Below, piece after piece: positions 25,184 to 34,087 of a stretch of 64,000 bases of DNA (position 1 is its first letter; the number at the start of each line of letters is the position of its first letter). The position numbers were made by a program, and so were the translations under genes. The notes beneath the pieces are model-generated. The model saw only the letters and a program-made list of their open reading frames with translations, had not been told where the DNA came from and did not search any database. Location: assembly GCA_023386365.1 (NCBI GenBank), contig JAEWJX010000105.1, forward strand, positions 1 to 64,000, read 5' to 3'. This DNA comes from Actinomycetes bacterium. Lineage in GTDB: Bacteria; Actinomycetota; Actinomycetes; Actinomycetales; Microbacteriaceae.

Positions 25184-27010
25184 GTGAGCGACTACCTGCA
25201 GTTCGTCGACGGGTCCACCGTGGCCGACGGCGAGAAGATCGACGGAGTCCACTACCACCAGCACGATGTGGTCATCGTGGGTGCGGGTGGTGCCGGCATG
25301 CGTGCCGCCATCGAAGCGGCTCCGCGTGCCAACACGGCCGTCATCACCAAGCTCTACCCCACGCGCTCCCACACGGGCGCCGCGCAGGGCGGCATGGCCG
25401 CGGCGCTCGCGAACGTCGAAGAGGACTCGTGGGAGTGGCACACCTTCGACACCGTCAAGGGCGGCGACTACCTCGTCGACCAGGATGCGGCCGAGATCCT
25501 CGCCAAGGAGGCGATCGACGCCGTCCTCGACCTCGAGAACATGGGTCTGCCGTTCAACCGCACCCCCGACGGCAAGATCGACCAGCGCCGCTTCGGCGGG
25601 CACACCCGCGACCACGGCAAGGCGCCCGTGCGCCGCGCCTGCTACGCCGCCGACCGCACCGGCCACATGATCCTGCAGACGCTGTTCCAGAACTGCGTCA
25701 AGCTCGGCGTCAACTTCTACAACGAGTTCTACGCGCTGGACGTCGTGATGACGGTCGTCGACGGCGTCGAACAGCCGTCGGGCGTCGTCGCCTACGAGCT
25801 CGCCACCGGCGAGCTGCACGTCTTCCAGGCCAAGTCGATCGTCTTCGCGACCGGCGGCTTCGGAAAGATCTACAAGACCACCTCCAACGCGCACACCCTC
25901 ACGGGCGACGGCGTCGGCATCATCTGGCGCAAGGGCCTGCCGCTGGAGGACATGGAGTTCTTCCAGTTCCACCCGACCGGCCTCGCCGGCCTCGGCATCC
26001 TGCTCACCGAGGGTGCCCGCGGTGAGGGCGCGATCCTGCGCAACGCATCCGGTGAGCGCTTCATGGAGCGCTACGCCCCCACCATCAAGGACCTGGCACC
26101 CCGCGACATCGTCTCGCGCTGCATGGTGCAGGAAGTCGCGGAGGGTCGCGGCGCCGGGCCGCACAAGGACTACGTGCTGCTCGACTGCACCCACCTCGGT
26201 GCCGAGGTGCTCGAGACGAAGCTCCCCGACATCACCGAGTTCGCCCGCACCTACCTCGGCGTCGACCCGGTGTACGAGCCGGTTCCCGTGATGCCGACCG
26301 CCCACTACGCGATGGGCGGCATCCCCACCAACGTGAAGGCGGAGGTGCTGCGCGACAACGACACCGTGGTGCCCGGCCTGTACGCCGCCGGCGAGTGCGC
26401 GTGCGTCTCCGTGCACGGCTCCAACCGCCTCGGCACCAACTCGCTGCTCGACATCAACGTGTTCGGCAAGCGCGCCGGCAACAACGCCGTCGACTACGCC
26501 CACACCGTCGACTTCACGCCGCTGCCGGCCGACCCGGCCAAGGCCGTGCGCGACCTGGTCGAGAACCTCCGTGACGCATCCGGCGGGGAGCGCATCGCCG
26601 CCCTCCGCAAGGAGCTGCAGGATGAGATGGACCGCAACGCCCAGGTGTTCCGCACCGAGGAGTCGCTGCAGCAGGTCACCGAGACCATCCACACCCTGCG
26701 CGAGCGCTACAAGAACGTGTCGATCCAAGACAAGGGTCACCGCTTCAACACCGACCTGCTCGAAGCCATCGAGCTCGGCTTCCTGCTCGACCTCGCGGAG
26801 GTGGTCGTGTTCTCGGCCAAGAACCGCAAGGAGAGCCGCGGCGGCCACATGCGCGACGACTACCCGAAGCGCGACGACGAGACCTACATGAAGCACACGA
26901 TGGCGTACCTGACGGGCGACCCGCACTCGGCCGACGCCGCCGACCACATCACGCTCGACTGGAAGCCGGTCGTCGTGACCAACTACCAGCCCATGGAGAG
27001 GAAGTACTGA
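25184..27010 (+). CDS. sdhA: Succinate dehydrogenase flavoprotein subunit
   Basis: The 608-residue protein starts at GTG 25184 (VSDYLQFVDG), with another in-frame GTG at 25172 that overlaps the sdhD stop. It shows VVIVGAGGAGMRAAIEA (FAD fold), TRSHTGAAQGGMAAAL with the FAD-linking His, FHPTGLAGLGILLTEGARGEG (split), and HYAMGGIPTN near the active site. It oxidises succinate to fumarate in the TCA cycle and passes electrons to SdhB. Length is normal for the actinobacterial type. It shares a base with the sdhB start. Confidence 0.95.
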   Translation: MSDYLQFVDGSTVADGEKIDGVHYHQHDVVIVGAGGAGMRAAIEAAPRANTAVITKLYPTRSHTGAAQGGMAAALANVEEDSWEWHTFDTVKGGDYLVDQDAAEILAKEAIDAVLDLENMGLPFNRTPDGKIDQRRFGGHTRDHGKAPVRRACYAADRTGHMILQTLFQNCVKLGVNFYNEFYALDVVMTVVDGVEQPSGVVAYELATGELHVFQAKSIVFATGGFGKIYKTTSNAHTLTGDGVGIIWRKGLPLEDMEFFQFHPTGLAGLGILLTEGARGEGAILRNASGERFMERYAPTIKDLAPRDIVSRCMVQEVAEGRGAGPHKDYVLLDCTHLGAEVLETKLPDITEFARTYLGVDPVYEPVPVMPTAHYAMGGIPTNVKAEVLRDNDTVVPGLYAAGECACVSVHGSNRLGTNSLLDINVFGKRAGNNAVDYAHTVDFTPLPADPAKAVRDLVENLRDASGGERIAALRKELQDEMDRNAQVFRTEESLQQVTETIHTLRERYKNVSIQDKGHRFNTDLLEAIELGFLLDLAEVVVFSAKNRKESRGGHMRDDYPKRDDETYMKHTMAYLTGDPHSADAADHITLDWKPVVVTNYQPMERKY

Positions 27011-27801
27011 TGGCCGCCGTGCTCGAGGCTGTCGAGAACGCCCCCACCCCCGCGGTCGGAGGCGAAGCGCCCATCCAGGCCTTCACGGTCACGCTGATCA
27101 TCCGGCGGTTCGACCCCGAGAAGGACGCCGAGCCGTACTGGCAGGACTTCGACGTGGAGCTCTACGCCACCGACCGTGTGCTCGACGCCCTTCACAAGAT
27201 CAAGTGGGAGGTCGACGGCTCACTCACCTTCCGTCGCTCGTGCGCGCACGGCATCTGCGGATCGGATGCGATGCGCATCAACGGCCGCAACCGTCTCGCC
27301 TGCAAGACCCTCATCAAGGACCTCGACATCTCGAAGCCCATCTACGTGGAGGCCATCAAGGGTCTGCCGCTCGAGAAGGACCTCATCGTCGACATGGAGC
27401 CGTTCTTCGCCTCCTACCGCGAGATCCAGCCGTTCCTCATCGCCGGGGGCAGCAAGCCAGAGAAGGAGCGCATCCAGTCGGTCGCGCAGCGCGAGCGTTT
27501 CGACGACACCACCAAGTGCATCCTGTGCGCCGCGTGCACGTCGAGCTGCCCCGTCTTCTGGACCGACGGCCAGTACTTCGGCCCCGCCGCGATCGTCAAC
27601 GCGCACCGCTTCATCTTCGACTCGCGCGACGACGCGGCGAAGGTGCGCCTCGACATCCTCAACGACAAGGAAGGCGTGTGGCGCTGCCGCACCACCTTCA
27701 ACTGCTCCGAGGCGTGCCCCCGCGGCATCGAGGTGACGAAGGCGATCGCCGAGGTCAAGCAGGCCGTGCTGCGCGGCAAGCCCGACATCCCCAAGAAGTA
27801 G
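27010..27801 (+). CDS. sdhB: Succinate dehydrogenase iron-sulfur subunit
   Basis: The 263-residue protein has an N-terminal 2Fe-2S domain with RRSCAHGICGSDAMRINGR and a later conserved Cys (RLACKTLI), then two cluster motifs CILCAACTSSCPVFW and CRTTFNCSEACPRGI for the 4Fe-4S and 3Fe-4S centres. It carries electrons from SdhA to the membrane quinone site. Start ATG 27010 follows GAGAGGAAG, overlapping the sdhA stop. It ends the sdh operon; the next gene has its own promoter. Confidence 0.95.
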   Translation: MAAVLEAVENAPTPAVGGEAPIQAFTVTLIIRRFDPEKDAEPYWQDFDVELYATDRVLDALHKIKWEVDGSLTFRRSCAHGICGSDAMRINGRNRLACKTLIKDLDISKPIYVEAIKGLPLEKDLIVDMEPFFASYREIQPFLIAGGSKPEKERIQSVAQRERFDDTTKCILCAACTSSCPVFWTDGQYFGPAAIVNAHRFIFDSRDDAAKVRLDILNDKEGVWRCRTTFNCSEACPRGIEVTKAIAEVKQAVLRGKPDIPKK

Positions 27802-27837
27802 CTCGTCAAGCCCCCTCCCCTGGGCGCCTCGCGCCGA

Positions 27838-27843
27838 TAGCGT
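27838..27843 (+). promoter_or_regulatory. Minus-10 box TAGCGT, YihY-family gene
   Basis: TAGCGT is followed by 6 bases (GGGAGG) and the GTG at 27850. The GGGAGG touches the start codon and is too close to act as a normal ribosome site, so a leaderless message is likely. Confidence 0.5.
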
Positions 27844-27849
27844 GGGAGG

Positions 27850-28911
27850 GTGACCGACGCACCCGGCAAGCCCGCCAAACAGCCACCTGCGCTGATCGCG
27901 TGGGTGATGCGCGTTGTCGACTGGGTGATGCAGCTCAAGCCGGTGCGGGTGTTCATCGAGTACGGCGAACGTCGCGGGCCGCTCCTGGCGGCCGGCCTCT
28001 CGAATCTGGCGATCTTCGCCGTGTTCGCCGCGATCTGGGTGGCGTTCTCCACCTTCGGTCTGGTGCTCGCGGGCAACCCCGAGCTGCAGAAGGCGCTGCT
28101 CGAGATCATCTCCGCGGCGGTTCCCGGGCTGATCGACACGGGTGACGGCAGCGGCGGCGCCATCGACCCCGCCGACCTCGTCAACACGACCGTGCTCACC
28201 TGGACCGGCGCGATCGCCCTCATCGGCCTGTTCCTGACCGCGCTCGGCTGGCTCGCATCCGCCCGTGATGCCGTGCGGATCATGGCCCAACTGCCCGGCT
28301 CACGCACGAACTTCTTCCTGCTGAAGCTGAAAGATCTGGGGCTCGCGATCGCGTTCGGCGCGCTGCTGATCGTGTCGGCGGCGCTGTCGGTGTTCTCGAC
28401 GCAGGCGCTCAGCGGGGTGCTCGACTGGCTCGGGATCAGCAACGACACGGTGGCGACGGCGGCCGCCCGCATCGCATCCGTGGTGCTGATGTTCATGCTC
28501 GACACTGTCGTGCTGGGTTCGCTCTACCGGATCCTCGCCGGGGTGCACATCCCGTTGCGCTTCCTCGCCCCCGGAGCGCTGCTGGGAGCGGCCGCCCTCG
28601 GCGTGCTGAAGCTGCTCGGAACCGTGCTGCTCGGCGGCGCCACCAACAACCCGCTGCTCGCCGGATTCGCGGTGATCATCGGTCTGCTCATCTGGTTCAC
28701 CCTCATCTGCCAGGTGATCCTCATCGCCTCCTGCTGGGTGTTCACGAGCATGAGGGACGCGGGGGTGCCGCTCGACTCGCGCCTCGCCGCCGAGAAGGCC
28801 GAAGCGGAGGCGGAGGAACGCGCACGACTCAAGGAGGAGCTGCGCGGCGAGCTCGAGGCGGAGCAGCCCGGGTTCTGGGGGCGGCTCTTCGGGCGCCGCC
28901 GCCGCGGGTGA
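27850..28911 (+). CDS. YihY/BrkB family membrane protein
   Basis: The 353-residue protein has about six membrane helices in the YihY/virulence-factor-BrkB pattern, including YGERRGPLLAAGLSNLAIFA near the start and RFLAPGALLGAAALGVLKLLG, then a charged, Glu/Arg-rich cytoplasmic tail (about 310-353). The family is widespread but its biochemical role is still unclear; it has been linked to the cell envelope. Start GTG 27850 is supported by the TAGCGT box. The tail is probably coiled-coil. Confidence 0.82.
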   Translation: MTDAPGKPAKQPPALIAWVMRVVDWVMQLKPVRVFIEYGERRGPLLAAGLSNLAIFAVFAAIWVAFSTFGLVLAGNPELQKALLEIISAAVPGLIDTGDGSGGAIDPADLVNTTVLTWTGAIALIGLFLTALGWLASARDAVRIMAQLPGSRTNFFLLKLKDLGLAIAFGALLIVSAALSVFSTQALSGVLDWLGISNDTVATAAARIASVVLMFMLDTVVLGSLYRILAGVHIPLRFLAPGALLGAAALGVLKLLGTVLLGGATNNPLLAGFAVIIGLLIWFTLICQVILIASCWVFTSMRDAGVPLDSRLAAEKAEAEAEERARLKEELRGELEAEQPGFWGRLFGRRRRG

Positions 28912-28928
28912 GCGTCCGAGGCGCTGAC

Positions 28929-28934
28929 TAGACT
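28929..28934 (+). promoter_or_regulatory. Minus-10 box TAGACT, exonuclease III gene
   Basis: TAGACT is 7 bases before the GTG at 28942, predicting a leaderless GTG-started message. Confidence 0.45.
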
Positions 28935-28941
28935 TCCGAGG

Positions 28942-29775
28942 GTGTCCCGCCCCCTTCGCATCGCATCCGTCAACGTGAACGGCGTGCGCGCCGCCTACCG
29001 CAAGGGCATGGGCGAGTGGCTCGCCCCGCGCGGCGTCGACATCCTGGCACTGCAGGAGGTGCGGGCCGAGACCGACGACCTGGCCGCGCTGCTCGGTGAC
29101 GAGTGGGATGTGCTGCACGACCCGGCCACCGCCAAGGGCCGCGCCGGCGTCGCGCTCGCGAGCCGCCGCAAGGCCGAGATCCACCGTGTGACGTTCGGCC
29201 CCGACGACTTCGATTCGGCCGGCCGCTGGTTGGAAGCCGACTACGACGTCGACGGCACCATCGTCACCGTCGTGTCGACCTACGTGAACTCGGGCGAGGC
29301 CGACACCCCGAAGCAGGTCGAGAAGTACAAGTTCCTCGACGCGATGGCCGAGCGTCTGCCGAAGCTCGCCGAGCACAACCCGCTGTCGCTCATCGTCGGC
29401 GACCTGAACGTCGGCCACCGCACCCTCGACATCAAGAACTGGAAGGGCAACGTGAAGCGCGCCGGCTTCCTGCCCGACGAGCGCGCCTACTTCGACCGGT
29501 TCGTGGGAGCCGAAGACGAAGACGGCTACAACGCCGGAGCCGGCTTCGGCTGGGTCGACGTGGGTCGTCGGGTGGCCGGCGAGGTCCCCGGTCCCTACAC
29601 CTGGTGGTCGCAGCGCGGCCAAGCCTTCGACACCGACACCGGATGGCGTATCGACTACCACCTGGCGACGGCGGCCCTCGCCGACAAGGTCGTGAACTAC
29701 ACGGTCGACCGCGCCGCCGCCTACGACCAGCGATGGTCCGACCACGCCCCCGTCGTCGTCGACTACCAGCTCTGA
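28942..29775 (+). CDS. xthA: Exodeoxyribonuclease III / AP endonuclease
   Basis: The 277-residue protein of the exonuclease-endonuclease-phosphatase fold shows IASVNVNGVRAA, the metal ligand Glu in LALQEVRAE, IVGDLNVGHRTLDIKNWKGN (split), WRIDYHLAT and the catalytic DHAPVVVDY end. It repairs abasic sites and 3' blocks in DNA. It is followed 11 bases later by trpS with an AAGGAA site overlapping its own stop, so the two are probably co-transcribed. Confidence 0.92.
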   Translation: MSRPLRIASVNVNGVRAAYRKGMGEWLAPRGVDILALQEVRAETDDLAALLGDEWDVLHDPATAKGRAGVALASRRKAEIHRVTFGPDDFDSAGRWLEADYDVDGTIVTVVSTYVNSGEADTPKQVEKYKFLDAMAERLPKLAEHNPLSLIVGDLNVGHRTLDIKNWKGNVKRAGFLPDERAYFDRFVGAEDEDGYNAGAGFGWVDVGRRVAGEVPGPYTWWSQRGQAFDTDTGWRIDYHLATAALADKVVNYTVDRAAAYDQRWSDHAPVVVDYQL

Positions 29776-29786
29776 AGGAACCCGAA

Positions 29787-30791
29787 ATGACCAAGCCCCG
29801 ACTGTTCTCGGGCATGCAGCCCTCTGCCGACTCGCTCCACGCGGGCAACTACATCGGCGCCCTCCTACAGTGGAAGCAGCTGCAGCGCGACTACGACGCG
29901 GTGTTCTGTGTCGTCGACCTGCACGCCATCACCGTGCCGCAGGATCCGGCGACCCTGCGCGAGAAGACCCGCCGCACCGCCGCGCAGTACATCGCCGCCG
30001 GCATCGACCCGTCGGCATCCACCCTGTACGTGCAGTCGCAGGTGCCCGCGCACGCCCAGCTGGCGTGGGTGCTCAACACGATCACCGGGTACGGCGAGGC
30101 CAGCCGCATGACCCAGTTCAAAGACAAGACGGCCAAGCAGGGCCTCGAGTCGGCGTCGGTCGGGCTGTTCACGTACCCGATCCTGCAGGCGGCCGACATC
30201 CTGCTGTATGACGCCGAGATCGTGCCCGTCGGCGAAGACCAGCGGCAGCACATCGAGCTCACCCGCGACCTCGCGCAGCGCTTCAACTCCCGCTTCGGCG
30301 AGACGTTCGTGGTGCCCGAGGTGTCGATCCTGAAAGAGACGGCGAAGGTCTACGACCTGCAGAACCCGAGCGCGAAGATGTCGAAGTCCGGCGAGACCGA
30401 GAACGGCATCCTGTGGCTGCTGGATGAGCCGAACCGGCTCGTGAAGAAGATCAAGTCGGCGGTGACCGACAACGACGGGTCGGTTCACTACGATCCGGTC
30501 GGCAAGCCCGGCGTCTCGAACCTGCTCACGCTGCTGTCGGTGCTGGGCGGCACGTCGATCGACGGCCTCGAGCACGAGTTCGCGGGCCGCGGCTACGGCG
30601 ACCTGAAGGGTGCCGTCGCGGATGCGGTGGTGGCCGAGTTCGGTCCGGTGCGCGAGCGCGCGCTGGAACTGCTCGCCGACCCGGCCGAACTCGACCGGAT
30701 GCTCGCGGTCAACGCCGACCGGGCCAACACGATCGCCGAGGCAACCCTCGCGCGCGTCTACGACCGGGTCGGCTTCCTGCCGAAACGCTGA
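29787..30791 (+). CDS. trpS: Tryptophanyl-tRNA synthetase
   Basis: The 334-residue protein is a class I synthetase. The start ATG 29787 follows AAGGAA and gives MTKPRLFSGMQPSADSLHAGN, in which HAGN is the HIGH-type motif; PSAKMSKS is the KMSKS loop. GEDQRQHIELTRDLAQRFN matches bacterial TrpRS. It charges tRNA-Trp. The reading frame is open far upstream, but synteny with exonuclease III and the ribosome binding site fix this start. Confidence 0.95.
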   Translation: MTKPRLFSGMQPSADSLHAGNYIGALLQWKQLQRDYDAVFCVVDLHAITVPQDPATLREKTRRTAAQYIAAGIDPSASTLYVQSQVPAHAQLAWVLNTITGYGEASRMTQFKDKTAKQGLESASVGLFTYPILQAADILLYDAEIVPVGEDQRQHIELTRDLAQRFNSRFGETFVVPEVSILKETAKVYDLQNPSAKMSKSGETENGILWLLDEPNRLVKKIKSAVTDNDGSVHYDPVGKPGVSNLLTLLSVLGGTSIDGLEHEFAGRGYGDLKGAVADAVVAEFGPVRERALELLADPAELDRMLAVNADRANTIAEATLARVYDRVGFLPKR

Positions 30792-30804
30792 TGCGGGCGC
30801 GCTG

Positions 30805-31362
30805 ATGGAGCCGGTGGTGATCCGCACGGAGCGGCTCGTGTTGACGGTGACGGCGGCGCGCGACGTCGACGCCATCGAACGGCTCTGCCAAGACGAGCTG
30901 ATGCGCGACATGCTCGCGTCCCTGCCGTGGCCGTACACCCGCGCCCACGCGGAGCAGTTCGCCACCGAAATCGTGCCCGCGGGCTGGGCATCGGGCGACT
31001 CGCTCACCTGGAGCATCCGCACGAGCGACGACGGGCCGCACCTCGGCTCCATCGGCTGGCGCCGCGAGTTGCACGATGTGGGCTTCTGGATGGGCGCCCC
31101 CTCCCGCGGTAACGGCTACATGACCGAGGCGCTGCGCAGCGTGTGCGCGTGGGTCTTCGCCGAACTCGGTGAGCAGCGGATCGGATGGGAGGCGCTCGTC
31201 GGCAACGTCGCGTCGGCATCCGTGGCCCGGGCAGCGGGGTTCCGCTTCGACGGCGAACGCGCATCCGATGTCTGCTTCCGCGACGGCACCCGACCCCCCG
31301 CCTGGCACGGCTATCTGGAGCGCGACGACGACGGCACGCCCCGGGGCGGGTGGCCGCTGTGA
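30805..31362 (+). CDS. GNAT-family acetyltransferase (RimJ/RimL-like)
   Basis: The 185-residue protein has the GNAT layout: an N-terminal IRTERLVLTVTAARDVDAIE, the mid-domain GSIGWRRELHDVGFWMG, an acetyl-CoA loop SRGNGYMTEALRSVCAW, and ASASVARAAGFRFDGE near the end. Such enzymes acetylate N-termini or small molecules. Its TGA overlaps the GTG start of the HAD gene. It follows trpS by 13 bases and is probably in the same transcript. The substrate is unknown. Confidence 0.8.
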   Translation: MEPVVIRTERLVLTVTAARDVDAIERLCQDELMRDMLASLPWPYTRAHAEQFATEIVPAGWASGDSLTWSIRTSDDGPHLGSIGWRRELHDVGFWMGAPSRGNGYMTEALRSVCAWVFAELGEQRIGWEALVGNVASASVARAAGFRFDGERASDVCFRDGTRPPAWHGYLERDDDGTPRGGWPL

Positions 31363-32081
31363 TCAGCATCCGGGCGGTGTTCTTCGACCTCGACGACACC
31401 CTGTTCGCCCACCGCGAGTCGGTGCAGGCGGGCATCCACGCGCACCGCACCGCGCTCGGCGGCGCCCTCTCGGAGGCCGACCCGGTGGCCGAGTTCGCCC
31501 GCTGGAACGCCCTCGAAGAGGAGCACTACCACCGCTACCTCGCCGGCGAGGTCGACTTCCACGGGCAACGGCGGGCGCGCGCCCGTGGGTTCGTGGCGCC
31601 GTACGGCATCGAACTCGACGACGCGGCCGCCGAGGCCTGGTTCGAGGACTACCTCGTGCATTACGAGGCGACGTGGGCTCTGCACGGCGACGTCGATGCG
31701 TGCTTCGCGGCGATCGCGCCGCGCGCGCTCGGCATCATCACGAACGGCGACCTCACCTTCCAGTCGGCGAAGATCGTCGGCACCGGGCTGGATGCGCGCA
31801 TCCCGCTCACCGACGTGATCGCGTCCGGCGAGTTGGGGGTGGCGAAGCCCGACGCCCGCATCTTCGAGGCGGCGGCCGCACGCGCCGGCATACCGGTCAC
31901 GGAGCTCTGCTACGTCGGCGACCGCCTGCACACGGATGCCATCGGCGCGGCACGGGCGGGCGCGCTCGGCGTCTGGATCGACAGGGCGGGCGTCGCCACC
32001 GAGGAGCAGCTCGCCGAGGCCGCCGCGGAGGGCGTGCCTGTCATCCGCACGCTCGGGGAGCTGCCGCCGCTCCTCGGTTGA
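31359..32081 (+). CDS. HAD-family hydrolase (subfamily IA)
   Basis: The 240-residue protein begins at GTG 31359. HAD motif I is AVFFDLDDTLFAH (nucleophile Asp about 9), motif II is GIITNGDLTFQ, the Lys region is GVAKPDARIFEAA, and motif IV is CYVGDRLHTDAIGA. It is a phosphatase or dehalogenase-like enzyme; the ITNGD pattern resembles YjjG/nucleotidase-type HADs. It is translationally coupled to the GNAT gene, which suggests related substrates, but this is not proven. Confidence 0.85.
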   Translation: MISIRAVFFDLDDTLFAHRESVQAGIHAHRTALGGALSEADPVAEFARWNALEEEHYHRYLAGEVDFHGQRRARARGFVAPYGIELDDAAAEAWFEDYLVHYEATWALHGDVDACFAAIAPRALGIITNGDLTFQSAKIVGTGLDARIPLTDVIASGELGVAKPDARIFEAAAARAGIPVTELCYVGDRLHTDAIGAARAGALGVWIDRAGVATEEQLAEAAAEGVPVIRTLGELPPLLG

Positions 32082-32165
32082 GTGGAGGGGACGGCCGGTG
32101 CCCCCGACGGGGGTGTTGACCGGACCGTCCCGTCCCGGCACGCTCGTCGTCGATTGGAGTCGACG

Positions 32166-33059
32166 ATGACGAACAATGCTCCCGCGGGGTGGTACACCGA
32201 CCCCGACGACGCGACGTCCCTGCGATGGTGGGACGGCACCGCGTGGTCCGATCAACGGGCGCCAGCACCCGTCAGCCCCGCAACCGTCGCCGCTTCGCCC
32301 CGAGCACGCCTCTCGAGCGCAACCTGGCTGTGGATCGCGATCGCCTTCGTCGTCCTCGTCGTGCTGGCGATCACCGCAGGCCCCGGGGCGATCGTGCTCG
32401 TCGCCCTCGCCGCCATTGTTCTCTCCATCATCGCTCTGATGGGCCGACGTATCCCCGGCCTGCGAACCACGACGTGGAAACTGGGCGCGCTGGGTGCCGG
32501 CATCGTGTTGCTGATCGGTGGGACGGCGGCAGCGGCCGCCACCTCGCCACGAGAGCCGACGTCTCTCGCCGACCTGTCGGATGTGGCCCCCTCGCCCCGC
32601 GACACCCCCACACCCACACCCACCCCCGAGGTGACGACGAATGAGATCGTGGTGACCGAGGTCGTCGAGTTCGAACGAACCACCCAGGATGACCCGGGTC
32701 GCGACGTCGGCAGTTCGGCGGTCGTGCAGGCCGGCGTCAACGGCACACGCACCATCACCTACCTGGTCACCTACATCGACGGGGTCGAGACGGAGCGGGT
32801 GGTGACGAGCGACGAGGTCACGGTCACCGCTGTACCGGAGATCACCGCAGTCGGAACCCGTCAGCCACCACCCGCACCCGTGGCCGGTGGCGGGTCGGGG
32901 TGCGATCCGAACTACACGGGATGCGTGCCGATCGCGAGCGACGTCGACTGCGCCGGTGGGGGCGGCAACGGTCCGGAGTACGTGAGCGGCACGGTGCAGG
33001 TGATCGGAAGCGACATCTACGACCTCGACCGCGACGGAAACGGTTGGGGCTGCGACTGA
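32166..33059 (+). CDS. DUF2510-membrane-G5-excalibur surface protein
   Basis: The 297-residue protein combines a short N-terminal DUF2510 domain (PAGWYTDPDD, LRWWDGTAWSD), two or three membrane segments (about 50-125), a Pro/Thr linker, a G5 domain (about 150-240; GVNGTRTITYLVTYIDGVE) and a C-terminal Cys-rich calcium-site-like segment ending DLDRDGNGWGCD, as in excalibur domains. The outer part probably binds cell-wall sugars through G5. The start ATG 32166 follows TTGGAG. Four cysteines in the last 50 residues may form disulfides outside the cell. No operon partner. Confidence 0.8.
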   Translation: MTNNAPAGWYTDPDDATSLRWWDGTAWSDQRAPAPVSPATVAASPRARLSSATWLWIAIAFVVLVVLAITAGPGAIVLVALAAIVLSIIALMGRRIPGLRTTTWKLGALGAGIVLLIGGTAAAAATSPREPTSLADLSDVAPSPRDTPTPTPTPEVTTNEIVVTEVVEFERTTQDDPGRDVGSSAVVQAGVNGTRTITYLVTYIDGVETERVVTSDEVTVTAVPEITAVGTRQPPPAPVAGGGSGCDPNYTGCVPIASDVDCAGGGGNGPEYVSGTVQVIGSDIYDLDRDGNGWGCD

Positions 33060-33063
33060 TCGC

Positions 33064-33849
33064 TCAGGCCGGAACCCAGGCGCGCACGTGCGCCACCTCG
33101 AACACGTGCGGCAGCGCAGCCAGGTCGCGGGTGCCGTCGGAGCGCGGGGACTCGAAGACGTCGAGCATCAGCTGCATCGGGTAGCCGATGGCCTGGTGCG
33201 ACGTCTTCACCAGTGCGCCGTCGACGAAGAACCGGATGCGGTCGGGCAGCCACTCCGCGGCGTAGTCGTGGAACTCGGTGAGGTCGCCCTCGATCCGCAC
33301 CTTCTCGAAGTCCTCGACGAGACGGTCGTCGTGGTGCGCCTTGACGCCCACGCCGACCAGACCGCCCGTCGCATCCAGTTCATGCCCGAAGATCTCGAAC
33401 ACGCAGATCTCCCCCGAATCGCGCGGCTCGCGTTCGATGCCGATCGGCCAGAACGCGACCATCGCATCCGGATGGCGGATCGCCCGCGCACGCACCTCAA
33501 TCACCCCGTGACCCAGATGCCAGAGGGCCGACTCGGGCACCTCGGTGCGCACCCGAAGATCGTCGCGGAAACGATGCTGGCCGACCGCGCTGCCGACGGG
33601 GCCCGAGAAATGGCCGGACTGCAGGTGGGCGGCGCGGGAGCCGTCGATCTGCGGTGCCCACGGGCCGGTCTGCTCGTCGATGCGGAGACGGAGGCCGTCA
33701 CCCGTCTCCGCCGTGGTGCCCGAGTCGGCGAGCGTCGACCAATGAGGCAAGAAGTGCGGGAACCAGCGGGACCGATCGAGTTCGGGGGCGGCGAAGCGTT
33801 CGTCGACATCGAGGCGATACGCGGAGAGGTCGAGGCTGTCGGCGGGCAT
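33064..33849 (-). CDS. GH16-family-like glycoside hydrolase or lectin
   Basis: The 261-residue protein looks like a single concanavalin-type jelly-roll: LQSGHFSGPVGSAVGQHRF, GVIEVRARAIRHPDAMVAFWPIG, the active-site strand SGEICVFEIFGHE, EFHDYAAEWLPDRIRFFVDG. In GH16 the last motif is normally E-x-D-x-x-E; here the middle Asp is Cys (EICVFE), so catalysis may be altered. There is no signal peptide, so it appears cytoplasmic, which is unusual for the family. TACGCT 6 bases before the ATG 33849 suggests a leaderless message. It converges on the G5 protein gene with a 4-base gap. Confidence 0.72.
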   Translation of the reverse strand: MPADSLDLSAYRLDVDERFAAPELDRSRWFPHFLPHWSTLADSGTTAETGDGLRLRIDEQTGPWAPQIDGSRAAHLQSGHFSGPVGSAVGQHRFRDDLRVRTEVPESALWHLGHGVIEVRARAIRHPDAMVAFWPIGIEREPRDSGEICVFEIFGHELDATGGLVGVGVKAHHDDRLVEDFEKVRIEGDLTEFHDYAAEWLPDRIRFFVDGALVKTSHQAIGYPMQLMLDVFESPRSDGTRDLAALPHVFEVAHVRAWVPA

Positions 33850-33855
33850 GGGGTG

Positions 33856-33861
33856 AGCGTA
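33856..33861 (-). promoter_or_regulatory. Minus-10 box TACGCT, GH16-like gene
   Basis: TACGCT on the minus strand is 6 bases before the ATG at 33849. Confidence 0.5.
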
Positions 33862-33909
33862 CGTGTGACGTCCGACGAAGCCGGGAATAGGCGTCTCACC
33901 CCTGCGTTG

Positions 33910-33915
33910 TAGACT
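33910..33915 (+). promoter_or_regulatory. Minus-10 box TAGACT, riboflavin operon
   Basis: TAGACT places transcription start near 33922, nine bases before the FMN riboswitch begins. Confidence 0.5.
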
Positions 33916-33930
33916 CCGTAACACGAAGCA

Positions 33931-34055
33931 CGTGCTCCGGGGGCGGTGAAATTCCGCGCCGGCGGTCAAAGTCCGCGAACCTCGTCTCCTCGGAGGCGGG
34001 GCCGATCCGGTGGAATTCCGGAACCGACGGTTAAAGTCCGGATGAGAGGAACACG
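33931..34055 (+). ncRNA. FMN riboswitch (RFN element)
   Basis: The conserved RFN features are present in order: a closing stem CGTG (33931-33934) with CACG (34052-34055), GGTGAAATTCCG, GGCGGTCAAAGTCC, GGTGGAATTCCGG, CGACGGTTAAAGTCC and the terminal GGATGAGAGGA. Binding of flavin mononucleotide should shut down the riboflavin operon that starts at 34135. Confidence 0.95.
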
Positions 34056-34087
34056 CGTCGACCAAACGCTCCCCGCGTTCGTCGACG
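34056..34087 (+). promoter_or_regulatory. Riboswitch expression-platform hairpin
   Basis: CGTCGAC (34056-34062) pairs with GTCGACG (34081-34087) and, inside, AACGC pairs with GCGTT around a TCCCC loop. The stem starts directly after the riboswitch closing stem. No U-tract follows, so control may be by Rho or by altered folding near the ribd ribosome site GGAGAGG (34122-34128). Confidence 0.6.

Noticed and set aside
25016..26947. Minus-strand open frame of 643 codons opposite sdhA
   Set aside because: Shadow of sdhA, which has all catalytic motifs. No ribosome site and no family features in the antisense product.
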